Below the pieces are notes generated by a model. It was given only the letters and a program-made list of their open reading frames with translations, searched no databases and was not told the origin of the DNA. A stretch of 64,000 nt of DNA from Stramonita haemastoma (lineage: Eukaryota > Mollusca > Gastropoda > Neogastropoda > Muricidae): NCBI GenBank assembly GCA_030674155.1, contig CM060317.1, forward strand, positions 38,047,295-38,111,294, read 5' to 3'. A program made the translations under genes and the position numbers. Shown one piece after another: positions 1 through 31,794 of this stretch; position 1 is the first letter of the stretch; each line of letters opens with the position of its first letter.

Positions 1-258
1 TGAACTGTATGTTCAAAATGAAGTGATTTTGAAGGCACACATAGTTGTTGTTCCAAAACAATAGAGAGAATATTTTTTGAAAAAAATTCATGCAAGTCAT
101 GGTGCATTCAAGGTTGCATCAGGCAAGCAAGAGAAGTTACATACTGGTCAAGAATGAATTCTGACAATGAAGCATGTTAAGGATTCAGTCAAAATGAACA
201 GAGAGAACCACTTATTAGCAGTGAGATACCAGAGTTACCTTGGCAATATGCAGCAGGT

Positions 259-845
259 AGGAATCTGGTAGGAAGGACGGTGGCAGGATGGTTAAGACGT
301 TCGCCTGCCAATATGTAAATCGTGAGTTTCTGGGTTCGTACCCAGCCTCGCCCTTTCTTCCCAGTTTGATGAAAAAATCGAACTGAATGTCAAAGTCATT
401 CGGATGAGACTCGAAACCGAGGCCCCGTGTGCGAATGCACGCAGAACATTTTGCGCACACGTTAAAACCCCGTTCCACCTTTCGGAAGAGTAGACCATCG
501 TGTGCCGGTAGAAGCGGATGACAAAATTATAACAAACCAGCATGCACACAGGTGTCGTGTTTAGACACCATCCCTGAGGAAAAATCGGGGAGTTGGAGTC
601 CCAGAGCGGCTCGGGGCTGTAGGTATATGGCAACGTTCTGGTGGCTCCTGCGACGGTACTGGAACCATTCGTATTGGTCAATGCCCTTCCAATGGATCAT
701 TCCAGTGCCGTGGAGAGGGGGGGGTCTGCTGCATGGGCAACAGCTTGCCCTTCATACATACTTGCCCAGGCTTTGCGCTCTAAACACTAGAACGCAACTC
801 CATAGTCTTCCGAGACTGACGAGTGCCTACTACTATGCAGCAGGT
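259..845 (+). mobile_element. tRNA-derived SINE, family A, copy 1, inside the integrase
   Basis: A foreign block sits between two identical 12-bp copies of TATGCAGCAGGT (247-258 and 834-845). Removing one copy plus the insert restores the integrase reading across the junction, so this is a clean insertion. The head resembles a tRNA promoter: TGGCAGGATGG near 290 (A-box-like) and GGGTTCGTACCC near 331 (B-box-like). A central module (about 395-540) recurs in other SINEs of the window, and the tail ends GTGCCTACTAC. The insert is about 575 bp, long for a SINE. Open frames through it are chance. Confidence 0.85.
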
Positions 846-1922
846 GATATGTTTGAGTTCAAGAAGAAAAGCTACCTAGAAGTAGTTGATCATTACTCTG
901 ATTTTTTTTAAAGTAGATGTTCTCGCTACGAAACATAGTACTGAAGTCATCAAGAGGATAAAGGCCCATTTTGCAAGACACAGAATTCCAGAGAGACTGA
1001 TGATTGATAATGGACCACCTTTCAACTCACATGAGTTTAGGAAATTCTCCCAGCTTTATGGTTTTGAACATATCACCAGTTCACCTGGTTACCCTCAAAC
1101 CAGTGGGAAAGCTGAAAATGCAGTAAAAATCACCAAGAATACTATCAAAAAATGTCACCAAAGTAGTCATCATGATTGTTTAGCCTTGTTGGAGCTTAGA
1201 AATATACCATCAGAAAAGCTAAAAACTTCTTCAGTACAGAGACTGTTTGGAAGAAGAACTAGGACCCAACTGCCGGTTGCAAGGTCTTTGTTGACACCAT
1301 CAGTAGTACAAGCTGAATCTGGACTTAAAAACAGAAAGAAAAAACAGGCTAGTTATTACAACCAGGCAGTTGCAGAATTGTCTGATTTGAAACCTGGTCA
1401 AGTAGTTCGTTTCCATCCACCAGGATCAAAATTGTGGGTTAAAGCACAAGTTGACCAGCAAGTAGACATAAGATCTTACAACATACGCACAGAGGATGGA
1501 CGCAGATTCAGAAGAAATTGGCATGACATCCAAGAAACAAACGAAAATGATCAAACAAGGCCTAAACCACAGGAGTATAAAAACACTGTCGTTTTCTATC
1601 CTACTTTAAAAGATAAGGCCCTTTTAAACAAGGAGATCATAATGGATCAGATGCTAAAAATACCCAAGCTTCTAGTTTGAGAAAAGCGGTATTGCTAGAT
1701 GAAGAACTCATGGTCAACAGAAAGCATACCAGTGGTAGGACAACAGTTTCTAAACCAAGTGAACAGAATGACATTGACAGTGAGCAAGAACCTGAACCTG
1801 ATATGACCACTCAAAGAAATCAAGAAAAGGTCACATAAAAATCTCCTGTAAGGTTTGAGGCAAGATGTACCCAATTTGGACACAGTGTGAAGCCACCTGC
1901 TTATCTAAAAGACTATGTTTAG
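846..1922 (+). pseudogene. Ty3/gypsy integrase core and C-terminus (pol remnant)
   Basis: The D,D,E residues of a retroviral-type integrase are visible: VVDHYSD, then MIDNGPPF, then GKAENAVK with the catalytic glutamate. A GRRTRTQLP stretch follows, typical of the core end in this group. The reading frame closes at 1678-1680. A second frame continues the pol tail to a stop at 1920-1922, ending PPAYLKDYV, which resembles the usual Ty3/gypsy pol C-terminus. The start of the domain is left of the SINE: the frame ending LPWQYAAG at about 225-258 is cut by the insertion and resumes as GDMFEF at 844. As it stands the gene cannot encode a working integrase. Confidence 0.85.
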
Positions 1923-2294
1923 ACCTATTAGAAATATCAACAGAACAACAAATGTTTGCTGTGTATTGATTGTTGAGTTGCAAACATATGGACTGTTCTA
2001 ACTTCAAAGAAATGCTCCAGTTATGTTTGAGATTGAACTATTTTATTTCAATGAAAAGTTTTGTTGTGTTTTAAAGTTATGAACTTCTTCAAAGGTTGTG
2101 AAGACTCTTTATAAATTTTTGGGCTTTTTGTTTAAGTTAAGTGAAAGGGGAATGTAACGTAATTAAGTCACCTGCTTGAATAGCTTCCCTTCCGATCCCA
2201 AGGTTAAGGACATCAACATCGCCTCACATTTTAATGATGGAGAGGTGAGTAAACAATACAGGCACAAGTCTTCCTGTGTTTCCAAATTGGCCTA

Positions 2295-2828
2295 GCCGGG
2301 TTTGCCTGCCAATATGTAAACCGTGAGTTTCTGGGTTTGTACCCAGCCTTGCCCTTTCTTTCCAGTTTGACGAAAAAATTGAACTAAATGTCAAAGTCAT
2401 TGGATGAGACTGTAAACTGAGGTACCGTGTGCAAACACACGCAGAGCATCTTGCACACACACACCCCATTCCGCCTTTCGGAAGAGCAGGCCATAGTGTG
2501 CCAGTAGGAGCGGATGACAAAACTATAAAAAAAAACAGCATGCACACAGGTGTCGTGTTTAGACACCATCCCTGAGGAAAAATCGGGGAGTTGGAATCCC
2601 AGGGTGGCTCGGGGCTGTATATGGCAACGTTCTGGCGGCTCCTGCGATGGTACTGGAACCATTGGTATCGGTCATTGCCTTTCAAATGGATCATTCCAGT
2701 GGCATGGAGAGGGAGGGTCTGCTGCATAGGTAACAGCTTGCCCTCCATACTTTCTTACCCAGGTTTTGCACTCTAAAAGACTAGAGCACAACTCCATAGT
2801 CTTCCGAGACTGATGGGTGCCTACTACT
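2295..2828 (+). mobile_element. SINE family A, copy 2, inside the gypsy LTR
   Basis: It is near-identical over its length to the copy at 259-833, including the B-box-like GGGTTTGTACCC, the central module and the tail ending GTGCCTACTACTAC. The 5' head is shortened compared with copy 1. I could not identify a target duplication. It lies just after the start of the gypsy LTR (2153), so the same host element was hit twice by this family, or the copy was already present in the LTR. Confidence 0.75.
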
Positions 2829-3400
2829 ACTTCAGAAAATTCGGGTACCAATGCAAGTTTTGAGGGTTTCACAACCAACTTATGTTCTGAACCAATTGTT
2901 TTCAAACTTTTACTTAAGTTGGAAGTACTACCTGAAATTTTGACAAAAATCCTTTTTTCTCTGTCTAAATTATGACTGGTGTGTTTAATATCATACTGCA
3001 CGTACTAAAGCATCCACAGAAATAAAAACCACTTTGTGTGAAAGACTAGCCTGACTCAAAACTCATGTGATTTTGCACAAATTTGGTAGGTTTGAATTTT
3101 TTTTTAAATCAGCAAACACTTTGCCTCCTCAGTCCTTTGACCTCTGCTAACTTCCTAACAGCAATATGCATGGGCTGTCAACCCTGTAGGAACACAAACA
3201 ATCCTCATTAAATTTTTGATGATCTTTTCCAAATTTCTTGTGTCTACCTGGTGTTGCTCTATGTCCCCAATCCAAAAAAAGGGGCACAGTGAATTTTTTC
3301 ATTCTTTAAAAAATCTGTGAAAATCAACAAAAACAAAATCTGACTGGCACTCTGTACAAGATACTACATGACCTGCAAGCTAATGCAAGAGCGTAACCTG
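2829..3400. other. no gene seen; possible rest of LTR and unique sequence
   Basis: AT-rich sequence without a convincing open frame, splice-bounded exon or named repeat. The first part could be the remainder of the gypsy LTR, but no 3' LTR edge was found. Confidence 0.4.
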
Positions 3401-3673
3401 ACGCATTGTAACTGGCCAGCCAGTATCTGGCAGTGGAGTGGGGCTAGCTGCTTGTCTGTTGCAAGGCCTAGCTGCACTCACCGAGCTACGCTGCTAGACA
3501 GATCGCGCGACTAGCCTTGGCCTTTTCTTAGAAATTCGGGGAAGTCCCTAGAAGCCCCTAAGTCTACGTAACAGCCAATGAAAACTCGCAAAACTTATGT
3601 CATTGGATGCATGCTGGGAATGTATAGTCGCCATACTTGATAGGCCTAGAAGGCCTTCTGACAACAATGAATT
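3400..3673 (+). promoter_or_regulatory. putative upstream promoter of the kinase gene
   Basis: CpG dinucleotides become locally frequent (for example ATCGCGCGAC near 3500), and a CCAAT motif (AGCCAATGAA, about 3571) lies about 100 bp before the proposed start codon at 3674. A four-codon upstream reading frame (ATG at 3667, stop in the next codons) overlaps the start region. No TATA box is obvious. This is an inference from position and composition. Confidence 0.35.
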
Positions 3674-22761
<19,088 letters not shown>

Positions 22762-25095
22762 ACCCAGTTACAGATTACAGTGACTGCTTGTTAGCTAAAG
22801 ACAGTGTATCTTACATTTTTTTTTTCTTTGGCTTAATGTGTATCATCAGTATTGCGATCTGTATTTTGCTACATTAGAACCACACCAGATTATCTCCCCC
22901 CAATTTTTTAAAAAATTAATTTTAATCTCGAGATCCTCAAACCTGGTGGTGTGATGTGCATTGGTGCAGAGATAAAGTGGAAAAAACTCTCTCCTGGCAC
23001 ACAGTCGGATTACTGACAGCCTTGGAGCAACTATTGAACAGAAATTTAACTTTCGATGTCTTCCCAACAGGATAGGAGTCGAAAAGAAAGGGAGGGATCA
23101 GACCAGTGCTGTAGGCCTTGCTGATCTTCCTTCCATGGAAGATAAGAGCAGGAGGGAAGGAAAAGTTCTGCCTCACCCATAGCAGTGATCACTCACATTA
23201 TGACCCCCCTTTGTATGTTGGAGGGGGGGAGGCCAGGATAGCTGTGTCGGGATGAAGATAGGGTCAGTTATGTCTTACATACTGAGTAGGGAACATACTG
23301 AGTAAGGAAACAGAATGTAAACAAGTGGCTGCATTGCATGCATCCAATTGCATTTATCTTTCGGGGACAACTGCGCCATTGGCAGTATTTAGCACTTGCT
23401 GTTTTCTTTCAGGCAAATACCATTTGTACATTATTATGGGAATTTGTACTGTACAGTTTTTGTCATTGTAGAAGCCCTCCTGTGATTTTTGACATCATTT
23501 AAAATTTTCAGTCAGGCATTTCTCAGACTTGCCATTTTGGAGATAAGACTGGTGTGGTTCTAATGTAGCGATTTAATGATGTATTTAATGCTGCTTGTAT
23601 TGGAATGCAAAATTCATTGTTGAAGAAAGGTGTTCTATGATCACCCAGAATGATTTTTTTAAAAAGTAGTGGCTTGTAGTCAAGATATAAGCTGGTTTTG
23701 GTGTTGTGGAGATTATCATTGTTTCTTTTTTTACATGTTGTTGTAGATAAAAGGTGTGTTTTTTTTTCCCTTTCTCTGTACAGTAAAGCTTCGTCTATCA
23801 GAGAAAGTTTTGTCATGTTTTTATTTTCGAGCTTGGATTTGTCCCATAATCCACTTGTACATACATTTTAAAAGAAGCCTGAACTTTTGGACCTATTTTT
23901 GTATCATTCTGCTCATAAATTATGTTTTTATATCAGTCCTAAATTTTTAAAGAAAACATTCATGTTACAAGCAAGCTTGCTTGAAATGCATGCCACAAAT
24001 TTCTAGCGAAAAGGACAAGCAAGTCATCAAGTTTGAAGCATGCTGATGACTCTTTGCACGCCATTGTAAGCAGGATATGACAACCAGATGAAATCATTGC
24101 TCGGATGCTGTGTAGCACCATCCTGTGATGGGCCGATATCTGAGAACCACTGACAGGAAATGTGAAGCACATTATCGCTGTGTCAGTACTGGGGGGGAGT
24201 GCTGAATGAGATCCCAGAAGCTGCTGTTGGCCTGTGCTGCTTATGCTGTGCTGCATAGTGGCCCCATCAGTATTTTTTCCTTATCATTCGTGTCTTTCTT
24301 ATCTTCTGTCAGAATTGAAGTACTATGGTAATTGATAAGGCGTGTGTTTTTATAACTTCTGGTTTGTTTTTTCCTGTTGTTTATGTACATGCTGCCTTTT
24401 TTTCCTGTTAAATTTCATTGGCTTAGTTTTGTTTTTCTAATTGTTGTTTTAAACAGGCTGTTGTTAAGTTTTTGTTTATTCTTTTCCTGATTATTCTGTT
24501 ACATTGTTGCAAATCTAACCTTTCTTATTATTTTCCTGTTATTCTTTTGAAATAGGCTGTTGCAAGTTGAATTTTTATTGTTATATCCCTGATTATTCTT
24601 TAAGCAGGCTGTTGCAGATCTAACATTTATTGTTTTTGTGTTCCCCAGATTAACACCAAGATGACTGTTTTGAATATGCTTTCTGTCTTACTCATTCTAC
24701 CTGGGAGTAATTGTTAGAAAACTGAACATGTGAAGGTTCCGTTTTTTGGTGGGTTTTTTTTTTGCTAGTAATGGTGATATTTTTTTTATTGTTAATGTGA
24801 TCTCTTCTAAAACATTAAAAAAAAAAAAAATTAATTTTTTTTTTTATTATACATTACTGTACAATCATGTTGTGTTTTGGAAATCTTGTAAAAAGAAATG
24901 TAATTAAAAGAGAGGAAGAAAATAATTTTTGAATTTTTGGTGATAATTTTTCTGTGTTGGAGCAAATATATCACATGCAATGAAAAAATTCTGTGAAGAA
25001 AACTTTTTAATGCAATTTTTTTGTTGTTGTTTGTTAAGTCTTTGAACCCCGGTGTACTGTTAGGTTGTAGAATAAAGTTTAGAAAAATAAAAAAT
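22762..25095 (+). other. probable 3' UTR of the kinase gene
   Basis: AT-rich sequence without exons follows the stop codon. A canonical AATAAA at 25071-25076, followed by a second AATAAA-like hexamer, is a plausible poly(A) signal. The extent is a guess, because A-rich hexamers are frequent here. Confidence 0.35.
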
Positions 25096-26324
25096 TGGCG
25101 CATCAGGGTCATTTGGTAGAAAAGAATAGTGTCAGTGAAACATGACTCAGTAAATTTCCTTGAGATGCCGCAGCAGTAGTTATTCATTACACACACACAC
25201 AACTTTTTATAAAATGAGCATTTTCGTGATGTATTCCAACATAGCTTATAGGTAGAATTGTTGAGAACTACATCCTTTATGTATATATCTCACTTTTGCA
25301 CTGAGTGGTGTATTATTTTGTGCTTTTTTCGCTTGCTGTGGTAATTTTATCATTTGGTGGTGGGTTTGTTTGTTTTTTTAAAGTCATCCTGTGTTATGCA
25401 GCTTTTATTGACCTTTGATGGCCTGCGAAAGCATGCCGTATTACCTTTTGTCATCATGAATTGACCCATTGGCATGAAGATTACTTGAAAGTTTATGATC
25501 ATGAATTTGAGGAGAAAACCCCCATTCAGACGCCTGGCATATGAAATGTGTGCGATAACATGAACAGATGGTTTGAATTGAATATGTATTTGAAAAGCTT
25601 TTTTAAAAAGAAGAAAAAAAGAAATGTACACATTACAGCTACATCTGATGCATTCTCTGGCTTATTGCATCTGTTGAAATTTTTCATGAGTTAGTACAAT
25701 ACATGACATGTCATGTTCAAACCTAAAGTCTGTCATGGAAAGTCAGAATACATGAAATGAATTCTTGAATTTAAACCATATGCATTGACAGAAGAAGAAA
25801 AAAAATCTGAGACAACTGGCATGTCTTGAATCGGTTAGTCCTGATGCTTTTAGCTGTCTGATCATGGAAGCTGTATAAAGGATGCTGTCTCAATGCCAGT
25901 TAAAACTCATCATTGTCGACACGTTGCTAATTTTATGAGGCTGTGATTACCACCAGTAGTTGGGAAGGAAAAGCTTTTATGGGACAACCCAGTCTTCAGC
26001 TCAGAATTTTGATTTTTCAAAGAAATCGTCTGCTGTATGGGTTATGATCAAGATGTAGGATATGTTTATTTTTTTACAGTAAAAAGTCATTTAGAAACAT
26101 TGTTTGACTTTGACTATTGAGCTTACACTTTCATTTTTGCTTTGTGTATTAAAAAAAAAAATAATAAAGCTGCTTAATTCTTTGAATATTTGTGTTCTTT
26201 TTTTATGCATCCTTTTGAAGAAATCACACAACAGACACAACCTTTTCTGGTCAGAGAGGCCATCCTGTATGCTGAACATTATTTGGGAGTTACAGTATAT
26301 GGGTACACTCAATCCTAAATCATC
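25096..26324. other. intergenic, nothing recognised
   Basis: AT-rich sequence without repeat or exon that I can support. Confidence 0.4.
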
Positions 26325-26452
26325 AAGTTTTGGAGTTGAGTCAGTACCAATGTTAACTCCTGAAGAAAAATCCTCATGAATGGGTGCCTCAAAAGCGGGA
26401 CACCAGATCATGAGCTTAAAGCTCTAACCACAAGGCTATTCCTCACCCCCAC
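26325..26452 (-). mobile_element. SINE family B, tRNA-like head only
   Basis: On the minus strand: GGAATAGCCTTGTGGTTAGAG (A-box side), a degraded B-box, then TTCAGGAGTTAACATTGGTACTGACTC, which matches the head-to-core junction of the copies at 31795 and 60038. Confidence 0.6.
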
Positions 26453-27895
26453 TGTAACAATATAAATTCTTGCAATCTCTTGGAGAATATGATTTTGGCA
26501 AAGGGTAGAGCACTGATTTAGTATTCCCCCCCCCCCCTCAATGTGAGTTAACAAAAAGAAAATCGTGTCAGAAACATCATTCATACTTAAAACATCCAAC
26601 AAGAAACTATGTATAGTCTCAATGTTATTCCCATCACACACACAAAGGAAACAACATCAACATGAATACCAAACCCATTTCCCAATGTCACATATTATTT
26701 CACTCAAGTTTTTTCAGGCAGTTGTGGTTACTTTGCTTACTGCAAGGGGCACTCAGTACAGGGCTACAAAGGGCATTCAGGATAGCATTCACACACAAGT
26801 TTCTTGATTCTCAAACAGCATCCACAATAACAAGCCCATTTCCCAATTTTTTGTTCACATACCAATACAGGTTTTTACGACAAATCATTGCTCTCACATT
26901 TCTTGTATGACAGGGAGTTCAGCACAGCATTCACTTCACACATGTCAATGAAATCAACAGAGTATTACACAGTAAGATACGTTTTGTCTGTTTTCATTCT
27001 CAAAAAATCACCCCCCCAAAAAAAAAACCCACAACAAAACCCTGGACGAAAGCCATTCTGTATAGATATCTATATGGAGTGTGGCTATGACACATAACCT
27101 GATATTCTGTCATATCAACCAAGTCTGATGGTCTCCACTGTAAACAAAGGACATAACTATCAACAGCAGCGAACTGTGAGACCATTGCATGAGACTGGTG
27201 GTAGATCCTTGGTTTTGCAATCAACATGAAAATGCATATTTATACTTAAAACTAAGAGGCGAAAAGCTGTAAAATGTATAACTTGGCAACACAGGATTAG
27301 ATGATTAAGCAAGTATAGGGCAATCACTGATGGTCGGAACACTTCCAGAAAGAAAGGAAGGAATAAAATGATCAACAGTAAAACGTGGTGGACACCTCCA
27401 GAAATAAAAAAAAAAAAAAGAGGAAGAGATGTAATAATCAACTGTCAGACAATGGAAACATCCAGAATCTTTTCTTTAAAATTTTTTTTTTTTTTAAAGA
27501 AAATTATTATAACAAATAAACTGCACTGTCAAAACTATGGCCACATCCAGAAAAAAACCAACAACAATCACCAAACCACACAAGTACCCACTTTTTCCTT
27601 CTCTCTCTTTTTCCTCCATCTATCTACATCCACCCATTTGGCATACCATATGCTTAGTTTTATAAAGATTTGTGTATTTTCTAAGATTTTAAGTACAGAG
27701 TCTTCGCAGTGTGTTTCCTCTTATGAGTATTGGGGAGGGTTTCTTGGTGCTGAGACTAAAACAACAATAGATCCTCCCTCGGACCTGCTGTGAAACTTTG
27801 CAAGTAAGCTAAGCACAAAACCTCGCTGTTCTAATGCCAGTCAGGGCCTTTATTTTTACCTTTCATCTTTTTCCATCTATGAAAAACATTCTACT

Positions 27896-28075
27896 CTCTC
27901 AGTGGATTGAAAACCAAATCAATGTTGTAGAGACGGGAGCCAGGGAGCACGCATATGCATACACATAACATATGCATGTATGCGACTTTCTCAGTGGATT
28001 GAAAACAAAATAAAAGTTGTAAAGATGGGAGCAGGCATAATGCATACACATAACATATGCATGTATGTGACACAT
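27896..28075 (+). repeat. tandem duplication, unit about 90 bp, two copies
   Basis: TCTCAGTGGATTGAAAAC, AATGTTGTAGAGACGGGAGC and CATACACATAACATATGCAT recur at a spacing of about 90 bp with a few differences. Confidence 0.8.
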
Positions 28076-30019
28076 ACCCCACATGAAATGTAATACAAAC
28101 TTGTATTTCATACTTACATATACACATAGTGCATATGTACTTGTAAGATTTACCACTAAATTCAGATGCCCTGGGCCTGACTTGCCAGGCGCTTTACAGA
28201 GTGCAACACATTTTCACTCGTACGACAGACAACAATGTTGCTGTCTGAGCATTTGACAAAGGAAAAAGAAAAAGAATTACAAGGTTATAAATAAGTATGA
28301 CATACACTTTTGATTACTGCTAACATCTCTTTGTGCATCATCACAAAATCAATCAAGCAGCTGATATATGCTAGGAACAATTTGATCAAAAGAGCTTACA
28401 AAACACAACAAAACAAAGAAAAACTTAACTGTAAAGAAACGTGAATCTCTGAAAATCAAACATACCAGGTAAAGACAAAGCAAAAGACAAACTTTGCTTA
28501 AGTTATATAATTGGCATTTCAGAAAGAAAAAGAAATCCCATCTGAAAGATTTTGACATCATATCAATCAAAAAGTGATAACCTTTCTTGCTTTCTTAATT
28601 AAAAAAACATTGTTAAAAAAAAGCCAAAGATAATGCATACCCTATGGAAAACTGTTTTAGGAATAAAAATAGTTACATCCAAAAGATTTTGACATCATTT
28701 TAATATTTTTAAAAATCCAATAAAACCAGTTCCATCCAACAGAATTTAAAATCATACCAACAATAATTAAAAAAAACTCATCCAACAGAATTTAACATAA
28801 TGAAAAGCACATCCATCAAATAGATTTTAAAGATATCAATCAAAAACAGTTTCATTCAACAGATTTTAACATCATGTTAATAAAAATCTTATGTTTCTTT
28901 CTATATATTTATCAATTAAAGTTCTAATTTGAAAAAAAATTGCCACAATTATTTATAAACATGAAATACTTATGTTCTTGCATGTCCATTTATGACTCGA
29001 TCAAATTCTCTCTGCATCACCTAAATCAGAGTTTTTGATTGGGTTTGTTCAAAGCCTATTTCCTCCTAGTGTGTATGTGGGTTGTTTTTCATTCCCTTAG
29101 ATGGATGCAGAAGCTACACAGGCCTTCAAATCTTGCAATCTCAACAACTCTCATTTTTTTCTTCACAATTCTTGTAATCCAATAAATTAGATTTCAACAC
29201 TTTTCTTTCTGTTTTTTTTTTTTTTAATTCTCAAAAACAGAATCAGTCACCACTGTTAGATGGAACCTAAAATTTCAAGATTCTGTTAAACCATACCCAA
29301 ACACATAGTAATTTCCAAGACTTTTCCAGCTCTGCAAAGGCTCATTTCCACATTTCAAATATAAACTTATGTTATTAACTCCTTTACCAAATCCCCAACA
29401 ACAAAAACAACCAAACAAAAAAGAAAGTCATAACTAATTTGTTAGCATGTATCAAATAAATAAGCACTGGTCATAAAAAAAACCCAACAAACTTATATAG
29501 CATTGCATATATTTTTTACATGAACAAAAAGCAAAGCACATATAACGGTAAAATGTTAAACCTGAATATATGCATGAATCATAGGCAAACGAGACATATG
29601 CACCATGGGTATATGTATATGGGGACACAACATAACACACACACACACACACACACACTTCAAAAAAATCTACACAAATACACATGAACTAAGTTTAACC
29701 AATACTCAACTAGTGTGGTAATGCTTTTTTGTTCTTTCATTAGGTGGCACACAAAACTGATATCAAAACCTAACCCTGAAAGTTTAAAAAACGAAGGATA
29801 AGTGGGAGCAATGATGTTATGCTTGTGTTACAAACACTAAAACACACGGAACATAAAACGTACATGAAAAATCGCATGTCTATCATCCTTTTGAACTTTC
29901 CACAATAAGCAAATGGGGCAGATCAAATAACATTCTGGCTGATATCTTTTCTTGTTCCTTTCTTTTGTTTCCATTTGTTGTTTTTTTGTTTTTTTGTGTG
30001 TGCTAATAACCCTTTTTCG

Positions 30020-30087
<68 letters not shown>

Positions 30088-30118
30088 GTGTGTGTTTTGT
30101 GTGTTGTGTGTGTGTGTA
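30020..30118 (+). repeat. (GT)n microsatellite
   Basis: GT run with several TTG slips. Confidence 0.95.
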
Positions 30119-30449
30119 AGCATATAACAACAGAAACATGTATAATGTATACACTTAAACTGTCATTTCTTTTGACTGTTTGCGTAACACATTCATTACT
30201 GAATAGAGAAATTGTGTGGTGAGATATTCCGAAGACACAATATTCCACAGGTACAAATGACATTTTGTCTGTTACAAAGCATGAGGCCATATGCACCAAA
30301 TACTGCTGCCATTTTTCCCAGTAGCAAAGGATAAATGAACAAAAATGATTTCATAATGTTAAAATACAGCTTTCTTCCTTTTTCTTTAAACATGATAAAA
30401 AGCAGCTTTTGGAAATTTTTACAAAAGAAAGTGTTATTCCAACAACAAC

Positions 30450-30528
<79 letters not shown>

Positions 30529-30605
30529 CAAGCATTTTTTTTGAAATTCATGGACACACCACTAAAGAGCATGGAAAACATACACTCATCATAACCGCAA
30601 CAAAG

Positions 30606-30679
<74 letters not shown>
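30450..30679 (+). repeat. two (CA)n microsatellites separated by about 80 bp
   Basis: CA tracts at 30450-30525 and 30608-30679. Confidence 0.95.
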
Positions 30680-30682
<3 letters not shown>

Positions 30683-30960
30683 CAAGCACCAACTCAGAAT
30701 TACTCTAAAGCTGATGAGAAAAAAAAAAAACCTCACCTAAAACCCACCTGCCCTCTTTTTAATTTTTTTTTTTTTTAGGAGTTTGGACAAGGACATTTTG
30801 TAAGGGAAAAAAAGCAACAACAAAAACAGCCCAAAAGACAACAACAACACAAATGTGCCTAGCACCAACTATGCCATCAAACAAAATGAACAATGTCTGA
30901 AAAACAAAAAACTAAGAAAGAAATGGTGAAAGGAGACAAAAAGACTCAAACCATACATAC

Positions 30961-31072
30961 TAATTTTTCTTGTAACCTTTTGTTCACTTTCTTCATCCAA
31001 GTAGGCTGAACAGACTCTGGGGTTGGTCTGGTAGCTTTAAGAACTAATGTCTGCGTAGGTACTTTCCTTCTC
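30961..31072 (-). CDS. unassigned coding-like exon, minus strand
   Basis: Bounded by TTGATAG (acceptor) and AAATTA/GTATGT (donor), phase 2 in and 0 out. It reads RRKVPTQTLVLKATRPTPES, then VQPTWMKKVNKRLQEKL, with codon use that looks coding. I recognise no family, and no partner exon was found with certainty. It may be part of an undetected minus-strand gene between 25 and 47 kb. Confidence 0.35.
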
Positions 31073-31482
31073 CTATCAACACAAGACATGTATAACTTCT
31101 TCAAAAGTACCCCCACCCCCCCTTTCCCTATCAAACAAACAAACAAAAAATGCACATAGCCAATTCACAGAATTGTGATCGTATGAACATTGTAAACAAT
31201 TAAAACCTCATAAAATATGTAACCATACTTTCAAGACCAAAAAAAATGTTGTTCTTCAAGTTAAAAACTTTTCAAGACAGAAAGGTAAAACACTGCTTTT
31301 TTTTTTTTTTCAATCACATGCAATAATGAAGCTACAAGTGTACCCTGAACCCCAACAGAAAAAAGCCTGGTCCTCCAGTTGGGGCTGGCCCTCCAGATGG
31401 GGATGGGCAAAGGCTAACAACCCTGTCTCGTAAAAAACAGTACGTTACAAAACAGCAACAAAGAAAATACTACTTCTGTGTG

Positions 31483-31670
31483 TGAGGGGCCTTCCGAGCC
31501 CAGTGAGCTCGAATGAATGCTGGTGGCCAAAGCCGAGAGGACGTTGAGATGGAAGCCATGCAACACTCTTGGAGTTCATTGACCAGCTGGCCCAGGGTAG
31601 ACAGAGGTGGAAAGTCTTTGTTGCTGCCCTACACACCATTGGGTGTAAAGGATGATGATGATGAAGTGTA
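31483..31670 (+). mobile_element. LINE 3' end fragment with (GAT)n tail
   Basis: The plus strand encodes LLEFIDQLAQGRQRWKVFVA, then ALHTIGCKDDDDE, which resembles the extreme C-terminus of RTE-type LINE reverse transcriptases, and runs into GATGATGATGATGAA. It has in-frame breaks and no usable 5' part. Confidence 0.55.
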
Positions 31671-31794
31671 CCCTGACACAGACAATGGATGGTCTTGAGT
31701 AAAAAGCCAAGTGCTATTCTAGCAAGTGTTTATGTCCTTAAGTTCTTAGACCCTAGAGGTCCACTAGGGGTCAGGTTGCTCCTTCCAAATCATG

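Larger units (their letters stand above)
1..2290 (+). mobile_element. 3' part of a Ty3/gypsy retrotransposon, decayed and interrupted
   Basis: The fragment reads, in order, through the linker before integrase, a degraded zinc-binding region (about 85-180), the integrase core, a C-terminal region, an untranslated stretch, a purine-rich tract (about 2139-2152) and a likely LTR start at TGTAACG (2153). A second SINE copy interrupts the LTR at about 2295, so its 3' edge is not clear. In-frame stops and at least two frame changes (near 160 and 1680) show that it is dead. The 5' LTR, gag, protease and reverse transcriptase would lie to the left of the window. The family assignment rests on the integrase motifs and the LTR position after the purine tract. 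Both are seen directly, and the clade within Ty3/gypsy is not resolved. Confidence 0.85.
26453..31480. other. intergenic, mostly unassigned
   Basis: AT-rich sequence with microsatellites. A two-copy tandem duplication (27896-28075) and one unassigned exon-like segment (30961-31072, minus strand) are listed separately. Nothing else is supported. Confidence 0.4.

Noticed and set aside
552..911. Open frames through the SINE copies near 0.5 kb and 2.5 kb
   Set aside because: They lie wholly or mostly within family A SINEs and are shared only because the SINE copies are similar.
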